A DNA stretch of 64,000 nt from Hyphomicrobiales bacterium. Its GTDB lineage: Bacteria; Pseudomonadota; Alphaproteobacteria; Rhizobiales; Rhizobiaceae. The stretch lies in assembly GCA_900466475.1 (NCBI GenBank), contig UBMI01000020.1:62001-126000 (forward strand), written 5' to 3'. Each line of letters opens with the position of its first letter. Position 1 is the stretch's first letter. The position numbers were made by a program, and so were the translations under genes. The notes beneath the pieces are model-generated. The model saw only the letters and a program-made list of their open reading frames with translations. It had not been told where the DNA came from and did not search any database. This document shows positions 1 to 8,674 of this stretch, piece after piece.

Positions 1-1146
1 AAACAAACGATCAATTTTGATTCCGAGGGTGTTTGCGACGCATGTCGAGTGGCGGAGCAGAAGGACGGCAATATCGATTGGGAAGCGCGGCGCCGGGAAT
101 TGCAGGTACTGTGTGACAAGTACCGCTCGAGGAACGGCCACTATGACTGCCTGGTGCCCGGTTCGGGCGGCAAGGACAGCTTCTACCAATCGTGGATCCT
201 GAAATACGAATTCGGCATGAACCCACTCACGGTAACATGGGCGCCTCACGTCTATACCGAATGGGGCTGGCGCAATTTTCAGCGCTGGATCCACTCGGGT
301 TTTGACAACTATCTTCTGACGCCCAACGGCCGGGTAAAGCGCTTGATCACACGCCTTGCGGTGGAGAACCTGTTCCATCCATTCCAGCCGTTTATCTTCG
401 GCCAGAAGTCATACGCGCCGAAAATGGCGGCGCGTATGAACATACCTCTGATCTTTTATGGTGAGAATGAAGCGGAGTACGGGAATCCGATCGCAGATAT
501 GACATCTGCAAAACGCGACTATTCCTATTTTTCGACTGCGGATGACAGTGAGATCTTTCTCGGCGGCACGTCCATTCAGTCGCTGATCAACGATTATGGT
601 GTTCGTGCGCCGGATCTCGATGTCTACCGTCCTTCCAATCCGGACGAACTGAGGGAGAAGGGCATCGAGGTCCATTATCTCGGATACTATCTGAGGTGGC
701 ATCCGCAGTCGGCTTACTATTTCGCTGTCGAGCACGGCGGTTTTGAAGCGTCGCCCGAGCGGACGCCCGGCACTTACTCGAAATACAACTCGATCGACGA
801 CCGTATCGATGATCTTCATTATTATACGACGTTCATCAAGTTCGGTATTGGCCGCACAACCTACGACGCCGCGCAGGAAGTTCGATCCGGTGACCTGGAA
901 CGCGAAGAGGGCGTGGCTCTCGTCCGGCGCTATGACGGCGAGTTCCCCGAGCGTTTTGCCGATGAACTGATGGAATACCTCAGCTTGCCGGAGAAAGAAT
1001 TCCCCGATGCCTCAAAGCAGTTTGAAGCGCCGATCATGGATCGCGCCTATTTTCATGCGCTATCAAACCGCTTCCGGTCCCCTCATCTTTGGGCCTATGA
1101 CAATGGGGAATGGAAGCTGCGCCGCAGCGTCTTTACCCAGAACTGA
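1..1146 (+). CDS. N-acetyl sugar amidotransferase, copy 1 (5' end outside window)
   Basis: ATP-dependent enzyme of the WbpG/PseA/WbuX family, which turns an N-acetyl group of a nucleotide sugar into an acetamidino group using ammonia from a HisH/HisF pair. The frame is open from base 1: the residues before the first possible start (GTG at 49) read INFDSEGVCDACR, the conserved zinc-site segment with the second CxxC, so the true start and first CxxC lie left of the window. The PP-loop reads PGSGGKDS, followed by blocks typical of this family (TVTWAPH, GFDNYL, ENEAEYGNP). HisF-like and HisH-like genes follow at once. This copy differs clearly from copy 2 (9459-10565), whose loop is GVSGGVDS. The family call is firm; which sugar it amidates cannot be read from sequence. 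Confidence 0.9.
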   Translation, partial: KQTINFDSEGVCDACRVAEQKDGNIDWEARRRELQVLCDKYRSRNGHYDCLVPGSGGKDSFYQSWILKYEFGMNPLTVTWAPHVYTEWGWRNFQRWIHSGFDNYLLTPNGRVKRLITRLAVENLFHPFQPFIFGQKSYAPKMAARMNIPLIFYGENEAEYGNPIADMTSAKRDYSYFSTADDSEIFLGGTSIQSLINDYGVRAPDLDVYRPSNPDELREKGIEVHYLGYYLRWHPQSAYYFAVEHGGFEASPERTPGTYSKYNSIDDRIDDLHYYTTFIKFGIGRTTYDAAQEVRSGDLEREEGVALVRRYDGEFPERFADELMEYLSLPEKEFPDASKQFEAPIMDRAYFHALSNRFRSPHLWAYDNGEWKLRRSVFTQN

Positions 1147-1157
1147 GTGCCAGGAAT

Positions 1158-1934
1158 ATGAACATTCGCCTTATCGCACGTCTTGATGTCAAGCTGAAGC
1201 ACCTGATTAAGGGTGTGCAAATGGAAGGCTGGCGCAAGATGGGCAACCCTGGTGAACGAGCGAAGCTCTATTACCATCAGGGTGCGGACGAACTCTTGTA
1301 CATGGATGTCGTTGCAAGCCTTTATGAGCGTAACAATCTGACGGACATCGTTCGTGAGGTCGCACAGGAGGCGTTTGTGCCGATCACCGTCGGGGGCGGA
1401 ATAGGCGATCTCAGGTCGGCCAAGCAATTGCTCGATGTCGGTGCCGACAAGGTGGCGGTAAATACAGCTGCGACCAAGCGGCCCGCAATATTGCAGGAAA
1501 TTTCCGATACCTATGGCTCTCAGGCGATGGTTCTTTCCATCGAAGCAAAGCGCCTACCGCAAGGTGGCTGGGAAGCTATGACGGATAATGGGCGTAATCA
1601 TACCGGGTTGGACGTCGTCAGATGGGCTGTGAAGGGTGCGGAGCTTGGCGCAGGCGAGATCCTCATCACGTCGATTGATCGCGACGGTACAATGAAGGGT
1701 ATGGATACCGAACTTATCGAAGCCGTCACGCGAGAGGTCGATATTCCCGTAATTGCTTCCGGGGGAGCAGCAGGCGGCACCCATGCAACCGAAGCTGTCC
1801 GGTCGGGCGCGACGGCTGTTGCCTTCGCGAAGGCCCTCCATTCCGACTCAACCGATTTTGGGCAATTACGGCAAGAGCTAAAGCAGGTTGGAATACCGGT
1901 CAGAACACCAAAGAAAGTAGTGGTCGGAGTATGA
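1158..1934 (+). CDS. HisF-like cyclase subunit of sugar amidotransferase, copy 1
   Basis: 258-aa (beta/alpha)8-barrel protein of the HisF family. Here it probably channels ammonia from the HisH-like glutaminase to the neighbouring WbpG-type enzyme and does not make histidine. The first barrel strand reads RLDV with Asp10 at the place of HisF Asp11, and the second conserved Asp is in SIDRDGTMKG. The phosphate-site loops GGGIGD and ASGGAAG are present. The ATG at 1158 lies 11 bases after the previous stop and starts at the family N-terminus; a start at 1110 would overlap the upstream gene and add unrelated residues. It overlaps the next gene by ATGA. Its N-terminal part (RKMGNPGERAKLYYHQGADE) differs from the more usual WbuZ form seen in copy 2. 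Confidence 0.88.
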   Translation: MNIRLIARLDVKLKHLIKGVQMEGWRKMGNPGERAKLYYHQGADELLYMDVVASLYERNNLTDIVREVAQEAFVPITVGGGIGDLRSAKQLLDVGADKVAVNTAATKRPAILQEISDTYGSQAMVLSIEAKRLPQGGWEAMTDNGRNHTGLDVVRWAVKGAELGAGEILITSIDRDGTMKGMDTELIEAVTREVDIPVIASGGAAGGTHATEAVRSGATAVAFAKALHSDSTDFGQLRQELKQVGIPVRTPKKVVVGV

Positions 1935-2587
1935 ACCAATCAGTTGTTGTTGTTGATTATGGCATCGGTAATGTTTTCTCCGTCTGCAACGCTCTCAAGC
2001 AGATTGGCGCTGAGCCGCAGTTGACGCGCGACATCCCTACAATTCTGCGGGCTGAAAGAGTAATCTTGCCTGGCGTGGGTGCCTTCGGCCGTGCCATGGA
2101 TGCATTGCGGGGCTTTGGTCTCGACGAGGCCCTTGGCAGTTACGTCGCGACAGGCCGTCCTTTTCTTGGGATCTGCATCGGCATGCAAGTCCTGATGGAT
2201 TCATCGCTGGAGTTCGGAGCCCATGCTGGTCTGGGGTTTATTCCGGGCACGGTAGAACGCATTCCGTCGGTGGATAAGGCTGGCAACCCTTTGCGTGTGC
2301 CGCATATTAGCTGGAGCAAGGTGAAGCCGGCGGCGGGCGTTCTTCTCCCGGAACAATGGCAATCTACGCCGCTCTCTGGCGATGAGGATCACCAGGAGTT
2401 CTATTTCGTTCATTCTTATCATTCAAAGCCGAACGATGCTTCGAATCTTCTCGCCGTCGTCGATCACGGGGGCAACGACGTGACCGCGGCCATTACGAAG
2501 GACAATATAGTCGGCGTGCAATTTCATCCTGAGCGCAGTGGCTTGGCGGGCCTGAATCTGCTCGGAAAGTTTATGGGCGGTCCTTAA
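1931..2587 (+). CDS. HisH-like glutamine amidotransferase, copy 1
   Basis: 218-aa class I glutaminase that releases ammonia from glutamine for the linked amidotransferase. The catalytic triad is visible: Cys82 in GICIGMQ, His199 and Glu201 in QFHPE. The N-terminus (VVVDYGIGN) and the oxyanion-loop region (LPGVGAFG) fit HisH. The start overlaps the stop of the HisF-like gene by four bases, so the pair is translationally coupled. Histidine biosynthesis is unlikely because no other his gene is near and a WbpG-type gene precedes it. With the two upstream genes it forms amidation set 1, in the order synthetase-HisF-HisH. Confidence 0.9.
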   Translation: MNQSVVVVDYGIGNVFSVCNALKQIGAEPQLTRDIPTILRAERVILPGVGAFGRAMDALRGFGLDEALGSYVATGRPFLGICIGMQVLMDSSLEFGAHAGLGFIPGTVERIPSVDKAGNPLRVPHISWSKVKPAAGVLLPEQWQSTPLSGDEDHQEFYFVHSYHSKPNDASNLLAVVDHGGNDVTAAITKDNIVGVQFHPERSGLAGLNLLGKFMGGP

Positions 2588-2701
2588 CCACAACAACTCT
2601 ACGAAAGATCGTGCCTGTCATGCTCTATCAGGTTGCGAAACGCTCGGACGGTGGCTAAGGCAGTAACCCTCAAGAGGAAATCTCTAGAATTGGATAGGCG
2701 C

Positions 2702-3769
2702 ATGCTCAATTTCGCTCTCGTCGGATGTGGTCGGATTGCTGTTCGCCATTCCGAACTCCTGGGCCTCAACCAGATTGATGGCGCACGTCTCGCGGCAGTC
2801 TGTGACATCGTTCCGGAAAAGGCCCGTGCGATTGGAGAGCGGTTCAACGTCCCCTATTTCACTAATATGCATGAAATGATGCGTGAGATTGACGTCGATG
2901 CAGTTTCAGTCCTGACTGAAAGCGGCAATCACGCGACGGACGTCATTGCACTTGCAAAATACGGCAAGCCTATCATTGTCGAAAAGCCGATGGCCTTAAC
3001 TCTTGAGGACGCCGATGCGATGATTGATGCCTGTGATGCGTCTGGGTCGCGATTGTTTGTCGTAAAGCAGAACCGCTTTAACGTCCCTGTGGTCAAGCTT
3101 CGCGACGCGCTTGAAGCCGGTCGTTTCGGCAAGATGGTCATGGGCACGATCCGGGTCAGGTGGTGTCGCGATCAGAGCTACTATGATCAGGATCCGTGGA
3201 GAGGTACCTGGGCTATGGACGGTGGTGTCCTGACCAATCAGGCCAGCCACCATATTGATCTGCTCGAATGGATGATGGGCGATGTCGATAGTGTTTTTGC
3301 GAAAAGCACGACAGCGCTTGTCGATATAGAGACGGAAGATACGGCTGTTGTGCTTCTGAAGTTCAAGAACGGAGCACTGGGCCTCATTGAAGCAACCACC
3401 GCAACCCGACCCAAGGATCTTGAAGGCTCGATTTCAGTTCTGGGCGCGACGGGAACCGTCGAGATCGGTGGCTTTGCCGTCAACAAGATGAAGGTCTGGA
3501 GTTTCACGGATGGTCGAGACAATGTCGATGAAGTCATGGACAAATACTCGGTCAACCCGCCGAACGTCTACGGCTTCGGCCATCAGATGTATTACGAGCA
3601 TGTTGTTGATTGTCTGGTGAGCGGTCGGCAGCAGGATGTGGATGGGCGCATCGGTCGCAAGAGCATTCAACTGATCCACGCGATCTACGAATCCATCGAG
3701 ACCGGCAAGGAGGTCTTCCTCCCGGTGGTGCCGCGTCATTCCAAACTCGGGCGCGGCAAGAATGGCTGA
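2702..3769 (+). CDS. wbpB: Gfo/Idh/MocA oxidoreductase, WbpB-like nucleotide-sugar 3-dehydrogenase
   Basis: 355-aa NAD-dependent dehydrogenase. WbpB oxidises C3 of UDP-N-acetylglucosaminuronic acid to the 3-keto sugar that WbpE then aminates. Seen in the sequence: a Rossmann fold with GCGRIA at residues 8-13, the EKP motif at 94-96, and an ASHHIDLLEW catalytic-helix region. The ATG at 2702 begins exactly at the Rossmann strand; an ATG at 2633 would add 23 unrelated residues. It overlaps the next gene (3762) by eight bases. The following acyltransferase and aminotransferase reproduce the WbpB-WbpD-WbpE set of Pseudomonas aeruginosa. The dehydrogenase WbpA that supplies its substrate is not in the window. 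The family is certain; the WbpB role rests on the neighbours. Confidence 0.78.
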   Translation: MLNFALVGCGRIAVRHSELLGLNQIDGARLAAVCDIVPEKARAIGERFNVPYFTNMHEMMREIDVDAVSVLTESGNHATDVIALAKYGKPIIVEKPMALTLEDADAMIDACDASGSRLFVVKQNRFNVPVVKLRDALEAGRFGKMVMGTIRVRWCRDQSYYDQDPWRGTWAMDGGVLTNQASHHIDLLEWMMGDVDSVFAKSTTALVDIETEDTAVVLLKFKNGALGLIEATTATRPKDLEGSISVLGATGTVEIGGFAVNKMKVWSFTDGRDNVDEVMDKYSVNPPNVYGFGHQMYYEHVVDCLVSGRQQDVDGRIGRKSIQLIHAIYESIETGKEVFLPVVPRHSKLGRGKNG

Positions 3770-4232
3770 ACTGACACGCAGAACGGTTGGTATTGCTTCT
3801 GACGTCCAGTTCGGTGGCAATGTCACCGTAGTCGAACCCGTCAATTTGTACGGATGCGAAATCGGCAGCGACGTTTTCATCGGCCCTTTCGTCGAAATTC
3901 AGAAAAGCGTCTCCGTCGGCTCTGGAACACGCATTCAATCACACAGTTTTATCTGCGAGTTCGTCGATATCGGCAACGATTGTTTCATCGGTCACGGTGT
4001 GATGTTCATCAACGATCTTTTTGCTACCGGCGGACCGGCCCGAGGTGACAAATCGAAGTGGAAAAGTACCCGGATCGGTAATCGGGTGTCGATCGGAAGC
4101 AACGCCACAATTTTGCCAGTAGCCATATGTGATGACGTCGTCATCGGCGCGGGAAGCGTCGTAACACGCGATATCTCTCAGCCGGGAATCTACGCTGGAA
4201 ACCCATGTCGTAAACTGCGGAATCTGCCATGA
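3762..4232 (+). CDS. wbpD: hexapeptide N-acetyltransferase, WbpD-like
   Basis: 156-aa left-handed beta-helix acyltransferase that would acetylate the 3-amino group made by the WbpE-like enzyme, giving a 2,3-diacetamido-uronic acid nucleotide. Hexapeptide repeats run through the protein (VTVVEP, IGSDVFIGPFVEI, VSVGSGTRI, VDIGNDCFIGHGV, TRIGNRVSIGSNATI, VVIGAGSVV). The His in FIGHGVMFIND is at the place of the family's catalytic base. It is slightly shorter than typical WbpD. Both ends overlap neighbours (8 bases with the dehydrogenase, ATGA with the aminotransferase), so the three are co-translated. Other sugar O- or N-acetyltransferases share this fold; context decides the name. Confidence 0.75.
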   Translation: MAELTRRTVGIASDVQFGGNVTVVEPVNLYGCEIGSDVFIGPFVEIQKSVSVGSGTRIQSHSFICEFVDIGNDCFIGHGVMFINDLFATGGPARGDKSKWKSTRIGNRVSIGSNATILPVAICDDVVIGAGSVVTRDISQPGIYAGNPCRKLRNLP

Positions 4233-5326
4233 TAAAATTCCTCGACCTGCACGCACAATATCTTTCGATCAAGTCGGATATCGATAATGCAATCGCCAAG
4301 GTTCTGGCGAGCAGCGCCTTCATCGGCGGTCCGAATGTCAAGGAATTCGAGCAGGCCTTTGCCGATTATCTCGGGGCTGAATTCTGCATCGGCGTGGCAA
4401 ATGGGACCGATGCGATCGAGATCGCGCTCGAAGCTCTGGCGCTCCCTGGTGGTTCGGAGGTCATCATTCCCGGTAATACCTTTATCGCCAGTTCGGAAGC
4501 TGTCACGCGAAGCGGTTTGAAAGTGGTTTTTGCCGATGTCGATCCCGGCAACTATACGCTGACCGCAGAGACGGTGCGGGCAAAGCTCACTCCTCGTACC
4601 AGCGCCATCATGGCCGTCCACCTCTATGGTCACCCATGCGATATGGTTGCCCTCAAGGAGGTTGCGGGTGAGCATGGTCTGAAAATTCTTGAGGATTGTG
4701 CGCAGGCGCACGGCGCGACGTGCCACGGCAAGACCGTTGGCACGATCGGCGATATCGCCACGTTCAGCTTTTATCCCGGTAAGAATTTGGGCGCCTATGG
4801 CGACGCCGGCGCAATCGTGACAGGGGATGATGATCTCGCAAAGCGTGCCCGCATGATTGCCAATCACGGGCGCGTTGCGAAATATGACCACGACTTCGAA
4901 GGGAGAAATTCCCGCCTCGACGGTCTCCAGGCGGCAATTTTGTGTGTAAAGCTGGCGAACCTGCCAGCGTGGACGGAACGGCGTATTGCAATTGCCGATC
5001 GCTATATCGCTGAGCTTTCCGACGTACGTGAGATAGTCTTGCCGCGTCGCGCAAACTGGGCCACGCAAGTCTACCATCTTTTCGTTATCCGAACCGATAG
5101 ACGAGACGAGTTGAGCGTGTGGCTGTCCGAAAAGGGCATTGAAACAGGCGTCCACTATCCGGTCGCCTTGCCGAAATTGAAGGCCTACGATTATCTCGGC
5201 CAAGGCCAGGAAGACCTTTTCGTCAATCGGGCTGACAAGACACTCCTCAGCTTGCCGATTGGTGAACACATGTCCGACGCCGACGTTGTGACTGTATCGA
5301 CCGCGATCAAATCCTTCTTCGGTTGA
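4229..5326 (+). CDS. wbpE: DegT/DnrJ/EryC1 aminotransferase, WbpE-like
   Basis: 365-aa PLP-dependent sugar aminotransferase; in this set it aminates the 3-keto group left by the WbpB-like dehydrogenase, usually with glutamate as donor. The PLP lysine is Lys185 in SFYPGKNLGAYGDAG. The cofactor region GVANGTDAIEIAL (about 55-67) and ILEDCAQAHGA (about 153-163) are in place, and the N-terminal FLDL start and full length match the family. The start overlaps the preceding stop by ATGA; a flippase gene follows after four bases. Confidence 0.82.
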   Translation: MIKFLDLHAQYLSIKSDIDNAIAKVLASSAFIGGPNVKEFEQAFADYLGAEFCIGVANGTDAIEIALEALALPGGSEVIIPGNTFIASSEAVTRSGLKVVFADVDPGNYTLTAETVRAKLTPRTSAIMAVHLYGHPCDMVALKEVAGEHGLKILEDCAQAHGATCHGKTVGTIGDIATFSFYPGKNLGAYGDAGAIVTGDDDLAKRARMIANHGRVAKYDHDFEGRNSRLDGLQAAILCVKLANLPAWTERRIAIADRYIAELSDVREIVLPRRANWATQVYHLFVIRTDRRDELSVWLSEKGIETGVHYPVALPKLKAYDYLGQGQEDLFVNRADKTLLSLPIGEHMSDADVVTVSTAIKSFFG

Positions 5327-5330
5327 TTAG

Positions 5331-6614
5331 ATGTTCAACCTGCAGGTCATTCGTTCGGTATTCGTATTCACTGCCACGAATGCATTGGCCTCGGGACTTC
5401 CACTGCTTCTTTTGCCGATCCTGACGCGAGTGCTTTCGCCAGAGGACTACGGTCTCGTCGCTATGTATTCCGTGTTCTTAACGGCACTTGGAGCACTGAC
5501 CGGACTGAGCGTTCACGGCGCTGTCGGGATGCGTTACTTTGATCGTGCCGAGATTGATTTTCCCAAATATGTGGGTTCGTGCCTGGCAATATTGGTTGCG
5601 ACGACGAGTGTCGTTTTCGTTTCAGTCACTCTTCTCCAGGTTCCCTTAATCGCTTTGACCAATCTGCCGGGAAAATGGCTGCTGATCGCGGTGATAACCT
5701 CTGGGATGCAGTTCCTCCTGCTGACAATGCTTTCGATCTTCCAGTCTGCAAAGCAAGCCGGCATGTTCAGCCTGCTTCGAATTGGTCAGGCTGTAATTGA
5801 TGCCCTGCTATCTCTGGTGCTTGTCGTTTCTTTTGGTCTTGCGTGGGAGGGACGGCTAATCGGTATGTCCGTGGCGATCGCCATTCTCGGCACAATATCG
5901 CTGGGGATACTATTTTACGGTCGCTGGATCGATCTCAATATTCGAGTCGACTACGTGCGAAACGCCTTGAAGTTCGGTGTTCCCCTCGTTCCCCATGTTG
6001 TCGGTGGCATGCTTATCGCCATGGTCGATCGGCTGTTGATCACCAATTTTCTCGATCTCGCGAGCACTGGCATCTATATGGTCGCTATCCAAATCGGATT
6101 GGGTGTGAATTTGCTTTCGGACGCTTGCAGCCGTGCGGTGTCACCGTGGCTGATCGAGGCGATTAAGGAGAATAGACATCAGAAGAACGTGCTCATTGCG
6201 AAATTCTGTATGATCTATTTTGCTGCTCTTCTCATCTTAGCGATGATGGTGGGGTTTTTTGCCCCTTGGATCCTTCCGTTCCTTGTTGGTCAGGCGTTTA
6301 CGAACGCGTCTTCTTTCGTGATGCTCATTGCACTGGGTCAGGCTTTTGGAGGTATGTATCTGGTTGTCGCCAATGTGGTCTTCTATCGCGAAAAGACAGC
6401 ATATCTTGCCGGCATTACGATATCTTGCGGCGTATTGAATCTCGCGCTGGCTTACTTGCTCCTACATGTCGAAGGCCTGCAGGGTGTCGCCCAGGCCTAT
6501 GCCATTGCGCAGCTCTTGATGTTTTTGTCAGTCTGGATTTTTTCGCAAAAGTTGCATCCACTGCCATGGTTCGAAGCATTGCGGTCTCTGTTTTGGGGAA
6601 AGCTGGTCTCATGA
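5331..6614 (+). CDS. polysaccharide flippase, Wzx/MATE-like
   Basis: 427-aa integral membrane protein with about 12 hydrophobic segments along its whole length. The N-terminal stretch (ATNALASGLPLLLLPILTRV, then LSPEDYGLVAMYSV) is characteristic of the oligosaccharide-flippase family that moves lipid-linked repeat units across the inner membrane. It sits between the uronic-acid genes and a putative glycosyltransferase, and its stop overlaps the next ATG by four bases. This points to a Wzx/Wzy-dependent pathway, consistent with the polymerase-like gene at 18883-20253. No gene symbol is given because wzx genes are defined by context more than by sequence. Confidence 0.8.
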   Translation: MFNLQVIRSVFVFTATNALASGLPLLLLPILTRVLSPEDYGLVAMYSVFLTALGALTGLSVHGAVGMRYFDRAEIDFPKYVGSCLAILVATTSVVFVSVTLLQVPLIALTNLPGKWLLIAVITSGMQFLLLTMLSIFQSAKQAGMFSLLRIGQAVIDALLSLVLVVSFGLAWEGRLIGMSVAIAILGTISLGILFYGRWIDLNIRVDYVRNALKFGVPLVPHVVGGMLIAMVDRLLITNFLDLASTGIYMVAIQIGLGVNLLSDACSRAVSPWLIEAIKENRHQKNVLIAKFCMIYFAALLILAMMVGFFAPWILPFLVGQAFTNASSFVMLIALGQAFGGMYLVVANVVFYREKTAYLAGITISCGVLNLALAYLLLHVEGLQGVAQAYAIAQLLMFLSVWIFSQKLHPLPWFEALRSLFWGKLVS

Positions 6615-8047
6615 CACAAGAGACTAATCTCACGGAAGCTGAGGTCAGCGCAATCGTGCGCTCATTTGAGGAGCGATGGGATCTTTTTTCGAAACTTGTT
6701 GACGGCGTCTGCTTATGGCAGCTCATCCGCTTTGAAGTGTCGTTGCGGAAACAGCGGGGAGGGCTTGTTCGCGCTTCGTTGTCACGCAAACGACTGATCA
6801 CTGGCGCACTTATTGGTGTCCTGCAGTATCTTTTGCCGAGCCGACATTACCATTACCTCTGCAAGACCTATGATTCCGCCCATCGCGGCATGCAGGGAGA
6901 CCAATCGGTCGACATCTACTTTGACGCCTTGTGTGACGAGATCGACGGCGGTGCCAAGATGTCTTCATACGATGCCGCCGGCTTTGAAGATACAATCGCG
7001 AGGGCGAAGCGCAGTCCAGTCTTCGACGATACGTCGCTTATCGTTCTTAGTGCAGTTCTCGGTCGCTATTTTCCTTACAAGAAAACAGACCCAGTCTTCG
7101 ATCTGCTTGCCAAGGCGCTTGCCCTTGAGTTCGGCTACAACGATTACACGGCTGGGCGCTTGGCGAGGCAGTATAATGTGTTTCGTTGGCGGTCTTATCT
7201 ATACGGGCTGGTTCTCAAAAAATTTATGCCAGTTATAGTTCTGGCGCCTGATAGCGGCCAATTTGCATTGATGGATGCGTGCCGAAACCGAAAAGTGGGA
7301 TTTGTTGAGCTGCAGCACGGCGTGTTCACCGCAGTCCACCCCAATGTTCTGCCAAAGGAATTGCCGTCGCAGGCGAGTGTCATCAAGCCTTCGATCCTTG
7401 CCGCTTATGGAAATTATACCCGCGAGGTACTTCTGGGCACTGCACTGGAAGCAGATGGCCGGATCGAAGCCGTGGGTGCGCCCTTCATAGAGCGCGCGCG
7501 GATGCTACGCGATTCGACTTTCCAACCGGCTGAAGAGGTGAAAGTTACGATCACGACCCAGGGTGTCGCTACGGAACAATTATGTCAGTTCGTTACTGTA
7601 TTCCTGCAGAATGCAAATTTGCCGATGAAGATTTATATAAAGCTCCATCCCGCATACGACGTTGAAGAGGAATTGTATGTTCGCTATCTCGGGTCGGAGC
7701 CGCGAGTGGAAATTATCTCGGGAAAATCAGCTCGTTCTACGCATGAATTGATCGCGCTTTCCGATCTGCATTTGAGCATCTCATCAGCTTCGCATTACGA
7801 TGCGCTTGGAATCGGTACGCCCACTGGGATTATTCCTTTTGAAACTTATCAATCGGTTTCGTCAATATTGCAGCATGAGGGTGCGTTTCTGGTGGACAAT
7901 CCTGAGAGGTTTGCAGCAATTGTCTCCAGGAGAGGTTGGCCGGCGGTGCCTCTAGAGACTAAGGATCATTTCTTTGCGAGTGGTTTCGTAGGTAATATGA
8001 AGCGAGTGCTGCAACAACGAGCAGAAGGTAACGAAGCGGCGAAATGA
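6611..8047 (+). CDS. putative glycosyltransferase of GT-B type, unrecognised family
   Basis: 478-aa soluble protein not recognised as a named family. The C-terminal half carries features common to GT-B capsule or glycerophosphate-type transferases: VGFVELQHGV (about 232-241), a strand-rich region VKVTITTQGV, IYIKLHPAYD (a KLHP element), then SDLHLSISSASHYDALGIGTPT, which resembles the donor-binding end of such enzymes. The N-terminal third has no recognisable motif. The ATG at 6611 overlaps the flippase stop by ATGA and is preferred to the upstream ATG at 6266, which lies inside the flippase gene. It overlaps the following HisH-like gene by ATGA. Position inside the polysaccharide operon supports a transferase role, but this is inference. 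Confidence 0.6.
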   Translation: MTQETNLTEAEVSAIVRSFEERWDLFSKLVDGVCLWQLIRFEVSLRKQRGGLVRASLSRKRLITGALIGVLQYLLPSRHYHYLCKTYDSAHRGMQGDQSVDIYFDALCDEIDGGAKMSSYDAAGFEDTIARAKRSPVFDDTSLIVLSAVLGRYFPYKKTDPVFDLLAKALALEFGYNDYTAGRLARQYNVFRWRSYLYGLVLKKFMPVIVLAPDSGQFALMDACRNRKVGFVELQHGVFTAVHPNVLPKELPSQASVIKPSILAAYGNYTREVLLGTALEADGRIEAVGAPFIERARMLRDSTFQPAEEVKVTITTQGVATEQLCQFVTVFLQNANLPMKIYIKLHPAYDVEEELYVRYLGSEPRVEIISGKSARSTHELIALSDLHLSISSASHYDALGIGTPTGIIPFETYQSVSSILQHEGAFLVDNPERFAAIVSRRGWPAVPLETKDHFFASGFVGNMKRVLQQRAEGNEAAK

Positions 8048-8667
8048 CCGAAATCACCATCATCGACTATGGCACCAGTAATCTTGGTTCGATGCAGAAC
8101 ATGCTCAAGAAGCTGGGTGTCGGTTCACGCTTCGCAACTACGCCGGAAGATGTACTTTCTTCGGAGAAGATTATCTTGCCAGGGGTCGGCTCCTTCGATG
8201 CGGGCATGCGGACGCTGAAGGCTACCGGAATGATCGAGAGTTTAAATCATGTGGTTCTCGAGAAACAGGTTCCTATTCTCGGAGTTTGTCTCGGTATGCA
8301 GATGTTGGGTGCCGGGAGTGAAGAGGGCGTGGAGACGGGCCTGTGCTGGATCGATTCTCGTGCAATTCGGTTTGACAATGCAAGCAACCCCCAGATGCGC
8401 GTACCGCATATGGGCTGGAATGAGGTCGATGTGAGAAAACTCTCGCCACTGACGGAGGCAGCTCCCGGGCGGCCGCGGTTCTATTTTGCCAACTCCTATC
8501 ACGTCGTTTGCAATGACCCTGCAGACGCCCTGTTGGAAACCGAATACGCTGGCCTGCGCTTCACATCGGGCATCGAGAGAGGCCACATTCGTGGCGCCCA
8601 GTTCCATCCTGAAAAGAGCCATCGCTACGGAATGTGGTTGCTCAAGAATTTTGCAGAAAATTGCTGA
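8044..8667 (+). CDS. HisH-like glutamine amidotransferase, copy 2
   Basis: 207-aa class I glutaminase with catalytic Cys82 (GVCLGMQ), His188 and Glu190 (QFHPEKSH). It would supply ammonia to the HisF-like barrel encoded immediately downstream. It is only moderately similar to copy 1: it has LGSMQNMLKKLG where copy 1 has VFSVCNALKQIG, and it lacks the insertion near residues 130-150. It is therefore not a recent tandem duplicate. The start overlaps the putative transferase by ATGA. In this set the order is HisH-HisF-synthetase, the reverse of set 1. Confidence 0.9.
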   Translation: MTEITIIDYGTSNLGSMQNMLKKLGVGSRFATTPEDVLSSEKIILPGVGSFDAGMRTLKATGMIESLNHVVLEKQVPILGVCLGMQMLGAGSEEGVETGLCWIDSRAIRFDNASNPQMRVPHMGWNEVDVRKLSPLTEAAPGRPRFYFANSYHVVCNDPADALLETEYAGLRFTSGIERGHIRGAQFHPEKSHRYGMWLLKNFAENC

Positions 8668-8674
8668 GGTTGAG

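Noticed and set aside
1158-2587. hisF and hisH of histidine biosynthesis
   Set aside because: No other his genes are near, WbpG-type genes adjoin both pairs, and the HisF-like copy 2 lacks the first catalytic Asp. They are sugar-amidation subunits.
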